Below, in pieces: positions 6,315-6,554 of a stretch of 6,554 bases of DNA. Origin of the DNA: Chloroflexota bacterium (GTDB taxonomy: Bacteria; Chloroflexota; Limnocylindria; P2-11E). The stretch is taken from the NCBI GenBank assembly GCA_025350745.1, contig JANXXG010000363.1:1-6554 (forward strand). The letters run 5' to 3'. The notes under the pieces were generated by a model. It worked only from the letters and a program-made list of their open reading frames with translations, was not told the DNA's origin and did not search any database. The position numbers and the translations under genes are program-made. Position 1 is the stretch's first letter, and every line of letters starts with the position of its first letter.

Positions 6315-6554
6315 TTAGCCACCGAGCTTCCGGTCCTGAGCGCTCTTCATGAATGAATTGTCGATCATCTTGCTGATGTCGACGGTCTTGATCTTGTCGT
6401 TCGTCTTGCCCAGGACCTCGACGGCACCTTTGAACTGCGCGACCTCGACGATCGGATACGCGGGAGTCACCGGTGTGGCACCACCGACGAAGAAGTCGTA
6501 GGCGATGCTCGAGTTGGCAGCGCGCGACGGTGACGAGAAAGGCGGCGGCGAGAA
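6315..6554 (-). CDS. ABC transporter substrate-binding protein, NMT1/THI5-like (3' end only)
   Basis: An open frame enters from the right edge and ends at TAA (6317-6315), giving 79 C-terminal residues. Its tail, SKMIDNSFMKSAQDRKLGG, is nearly the same as that of the plus-strand fragment at 2-250 (16 of the last 24 residues identical by hand alignment). A YDFFV segment followed by a Pro/Tyr turn matches YDYYV there. It is therefore a paralogous solute-binding protein for a NitT/TauT-type importer. It lies 22 bp upstream of the PaaA-like gene on the same strand, so it probably belongs to the operon and delivers its substrate. The first 12-14 residues visible (FSPPPFSSPSRA) look unlike a normal helical segment of this family, which could reflect an error or frameshift near the edge. 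Membrane export features would be in the missing N-terminus. The solute is unknown; an aromatic acid is inferred from the neighbours. Confidence 0.75.
   Translation of the reverse strand, partial: FSPPPFSSPSRAANSSIAYDFFVGGATPVTPAYPIVEVAQFKGAVEVLGKTNDKIKTVDISKMIDNSFMKSAQDRKLGG

Overview
The window comes from a high-GC bacterium (roughly two-thirds G+C by eye) with tightly packed genes. The lineage cannot be fixed from this sequence. A gene set of NMT1/THI5-like transport proteins plus coxLMS-type molybdenum hydroxylases is common in uncultivated soil bacteria such as Chloroflexota, Actinomycetota and Rokubacteria-like groups, but that is only a loose inference.

Layout: the left edge (2-250, plus strand) holds the C-terminal end of an ABC-transporter substrate-binding protein. 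Everything else is on the minus strand and reads right to left as one probable operon. It starts with the C-terminal end of a second, related substrate-binding protein (6315-6554). It continues with a short PaaA-like diiron oxygenase (5573-6292), a benzoate-CoA-ligase-like adenylating enzyme (4140 to about 5570 or further), a [2Fe-2S] subunit (3679-4143), an FAD subunit (2831-3682), a CoxG-like SRPBCC protein (2391-2834) and a molybdopterin-binding large subunit (247-2394). The four junctions from the ligase to the large subunit are all 4-bp ATGA stop/start overlaps. The large-subunit stop also overlaps the stop of the plus-strand transporter gene within a single CTAG. There is no intergenic stretch over 30 bp, no RNA gene, no mobile element and no CRISPR array. 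The operon promoter lies outside the window.

Working model (inference): an aromatic or other cyclic carboxylic acid is captured by the periplasmic or lipid-anchored binding protein and imported. The ligase converts it to its CoA thioester. The thioester is then oxidised by two enzymes: the PaaA-like diiron protein, possibly forming a ring epoxide or hydroxyl, and the three-subunit molybdenum hydroxylase, probably hydroxylating or dehydrogenating a ring carbon. The CoxG-like protein may help assemble the hydroxylase or handle its electron acceptor. The large subunit lacks the CO dehydrogenase active-site signature, and the FAD subunit lacks the extra cysteines of 4-hydroxybenzoyl-CoA reductase, so neither known enzyme is a good match. 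This combination of genes is the most interesting content of the window and may be an undescribed degradation pathway.

Main uncertainties: the ligase has no conventional start codon where its homology begins, both transporter genes are cut by the window edges, and the substrate is unknown.
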